Position numbers and translations under genes: made by a program
The notes under the pieces: model-generated
The model's database searches: none
Told to the model about the DNA's origin: nothing
What the model saw: only the letters and a program-made list of their open reading frames with translations
Shown: positions 14,365-14,725 of the stretch, in pieces
How positions within the stretch are numbered: the stretch's first letter is position 1
Layout of the letters: every line of letters starts with the position of its first letter
NCBI GenBank assembly: GCA_036558265.1
Contig: DATBFY010000409.1
Location: forward strand, 1-14,725
DNA from: RYN-433 sp036558265
Lineage (GTDB): Bacteria > Planctomycetota > Phycisphaerae > Tepidisphaerales > Tepidisphaeraceae
DNA: 14,725 nucleotides
Direction of reading: 5' to 3'

Positions 14365-14390
14365 TCGGAAAGTTTCGGAATTATTCGGAA
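14365..14390 (+). repeat. Three direct repeats of TCGGAA at 10-bp period
   Basis: TCGGAA occurs at 14365, 14375 and 14385, exactly one helical turn apart, followed by a partial copy (TCGG at 14392). A T8 run lies just upstream. The arrangement would suit a protein binding one DNA face, but no gene start follows closely. Confidence 0.55.
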
Positions 14391-14493
14391 ATCGGTGGTT
14401 CACGGGTTGGCGCGGGAGTGAATTGGCCGACACGCTGAAGCGTGAACGGGCGCATTGCGGGGGAAGGCGGTGGGTTGTCAAAGATCGTGGTGG

Positions 14494-14509
14494 GGGCGGA
14501 GCCCCGCCC
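14494..14509. repeat. GC-rich palindrome, REP-like
   Basis: GGGCGG and CCGCCC form a 6-bp stem around the loop AGCC, followed by TACAA. The form resembles dispersed extragenic palindromes of GC-rich bacteria, but only one copy is in the window, so its repetitive nature is unproven. Confidence 0.35.
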
Positions 14510-14725
14510 TACAAGAAGGCGTGGGATTGCGCGCCGGTGACGCGCGGGGCGACATCAAAGTTCGGGAAGGAGGGGATTTGCTGGGGTTTTGGGGTGAAGA
14601 TTGTTTGATTTTTCCGGGGGCGGGGGTGGCGATTGGCGCGTCACGGGCGCGCAACAAAATTGCGGGTTGTTGGGGCGCGGATCTGGCTATCAATTGAGGG
14701 TAACCCGCCGAGGGGTCAAGGGGCC

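Larger units (their letters stand above)
14218..14725. other. Repeat-rich non-coding region to the window end
   Basis: About 0.5 kb with no supported coding sequence: open frames here are short, have no family resemblance and run through tandem repeats. It holds the GGCAAAA array, an 8-bp tandem pair (GGCACCGA GGCACGGA, 14282-14297), a run of eight T (14351-14358), three phased TCGGAA repeats and a GC-rich palindrome. The last 200 bases show nothing recognisable. Confidence 0.6.

Noticed and set aside
14218..14725. Small coding genes after the terminator
   Set aside because: Candidate frames run through tandem repeats, have no Shine-Dalgarno site and no family resemblance.

Overview
The window reads as a high-GC bacterial chromosome segment, most likely from Planctomycetota and probably class Phycisphaerae. 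This placement is inferred from several traits: the secreted hydrolase has an N-terminal motif close to the planctomycetal LEPR-XLL type, the Ser/Thr kinase has a planctomycete-style TPR tail, the oxidase is caa3/A2-type with unusual periplasmic insertions, and most genes lack a clear Shine-Dalgarno site. No phage, transposase, CRISPR array or plasmid gene was seen.

Bases 1-5170 are the 3' part of an aerobic respiration cluster on the + strand: cytochrome c oxidase subunit I (cut by the window edge), heme A synthase (ctaA), heme O synthase (ctaB), subunit III and subunit IV. The two heme enzymes make the cofactor that subunit I needs, so structural and maturation genes are interleaved. Subunits I and III each carry a non-canonical hydrophilic insertion. 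By standard topology both insertions face the periplasm, and the one in subunit III has a cluster of four histidines.

Bases 5171-6960 hold an ABC ATPase with no visible permease, a convergent ArsR-type repressor separated from it by a strong hairpin, and a tRNA-Ala(CGC) with its own promoter. Bases 7065-9491 encode a GH30-like glycoside hydrolase with two C-terminal CBM6 modules. Bases 9562-11742 encode a single-chain fusion of a class III nucleotide cyclase domain, a Ser/Thr kinase domain, a coiled coil and TPRs, with no membrane anchor; this is the most unusual protein here. A GT4-like glycosyltransferase (minus strand) and an HTH-receiver protein (plus strand) follow, divergently arranged. 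A rho-independent terminator and about 0.5 kb of repeat-rich non-coding DNA end the window.

A cross-cutting feature is repeat structure. Three intergenic regions carry short tandem arrays of different sequence but the same 7-bp period (TTTGRNN, GTTGTCN, GGCAAAA), each placed at a gene boundary. The last region also holds an 8-bp tandem pair, three direct repeats spaced exactly 10 bp, and a GC-rich palindrome. No complete new system can be shown from this window. The best leads are the cyclase-kinase-TPR fusion, the paired periplasmic insertions in the oxidase, and the heptanucleotide repeats.
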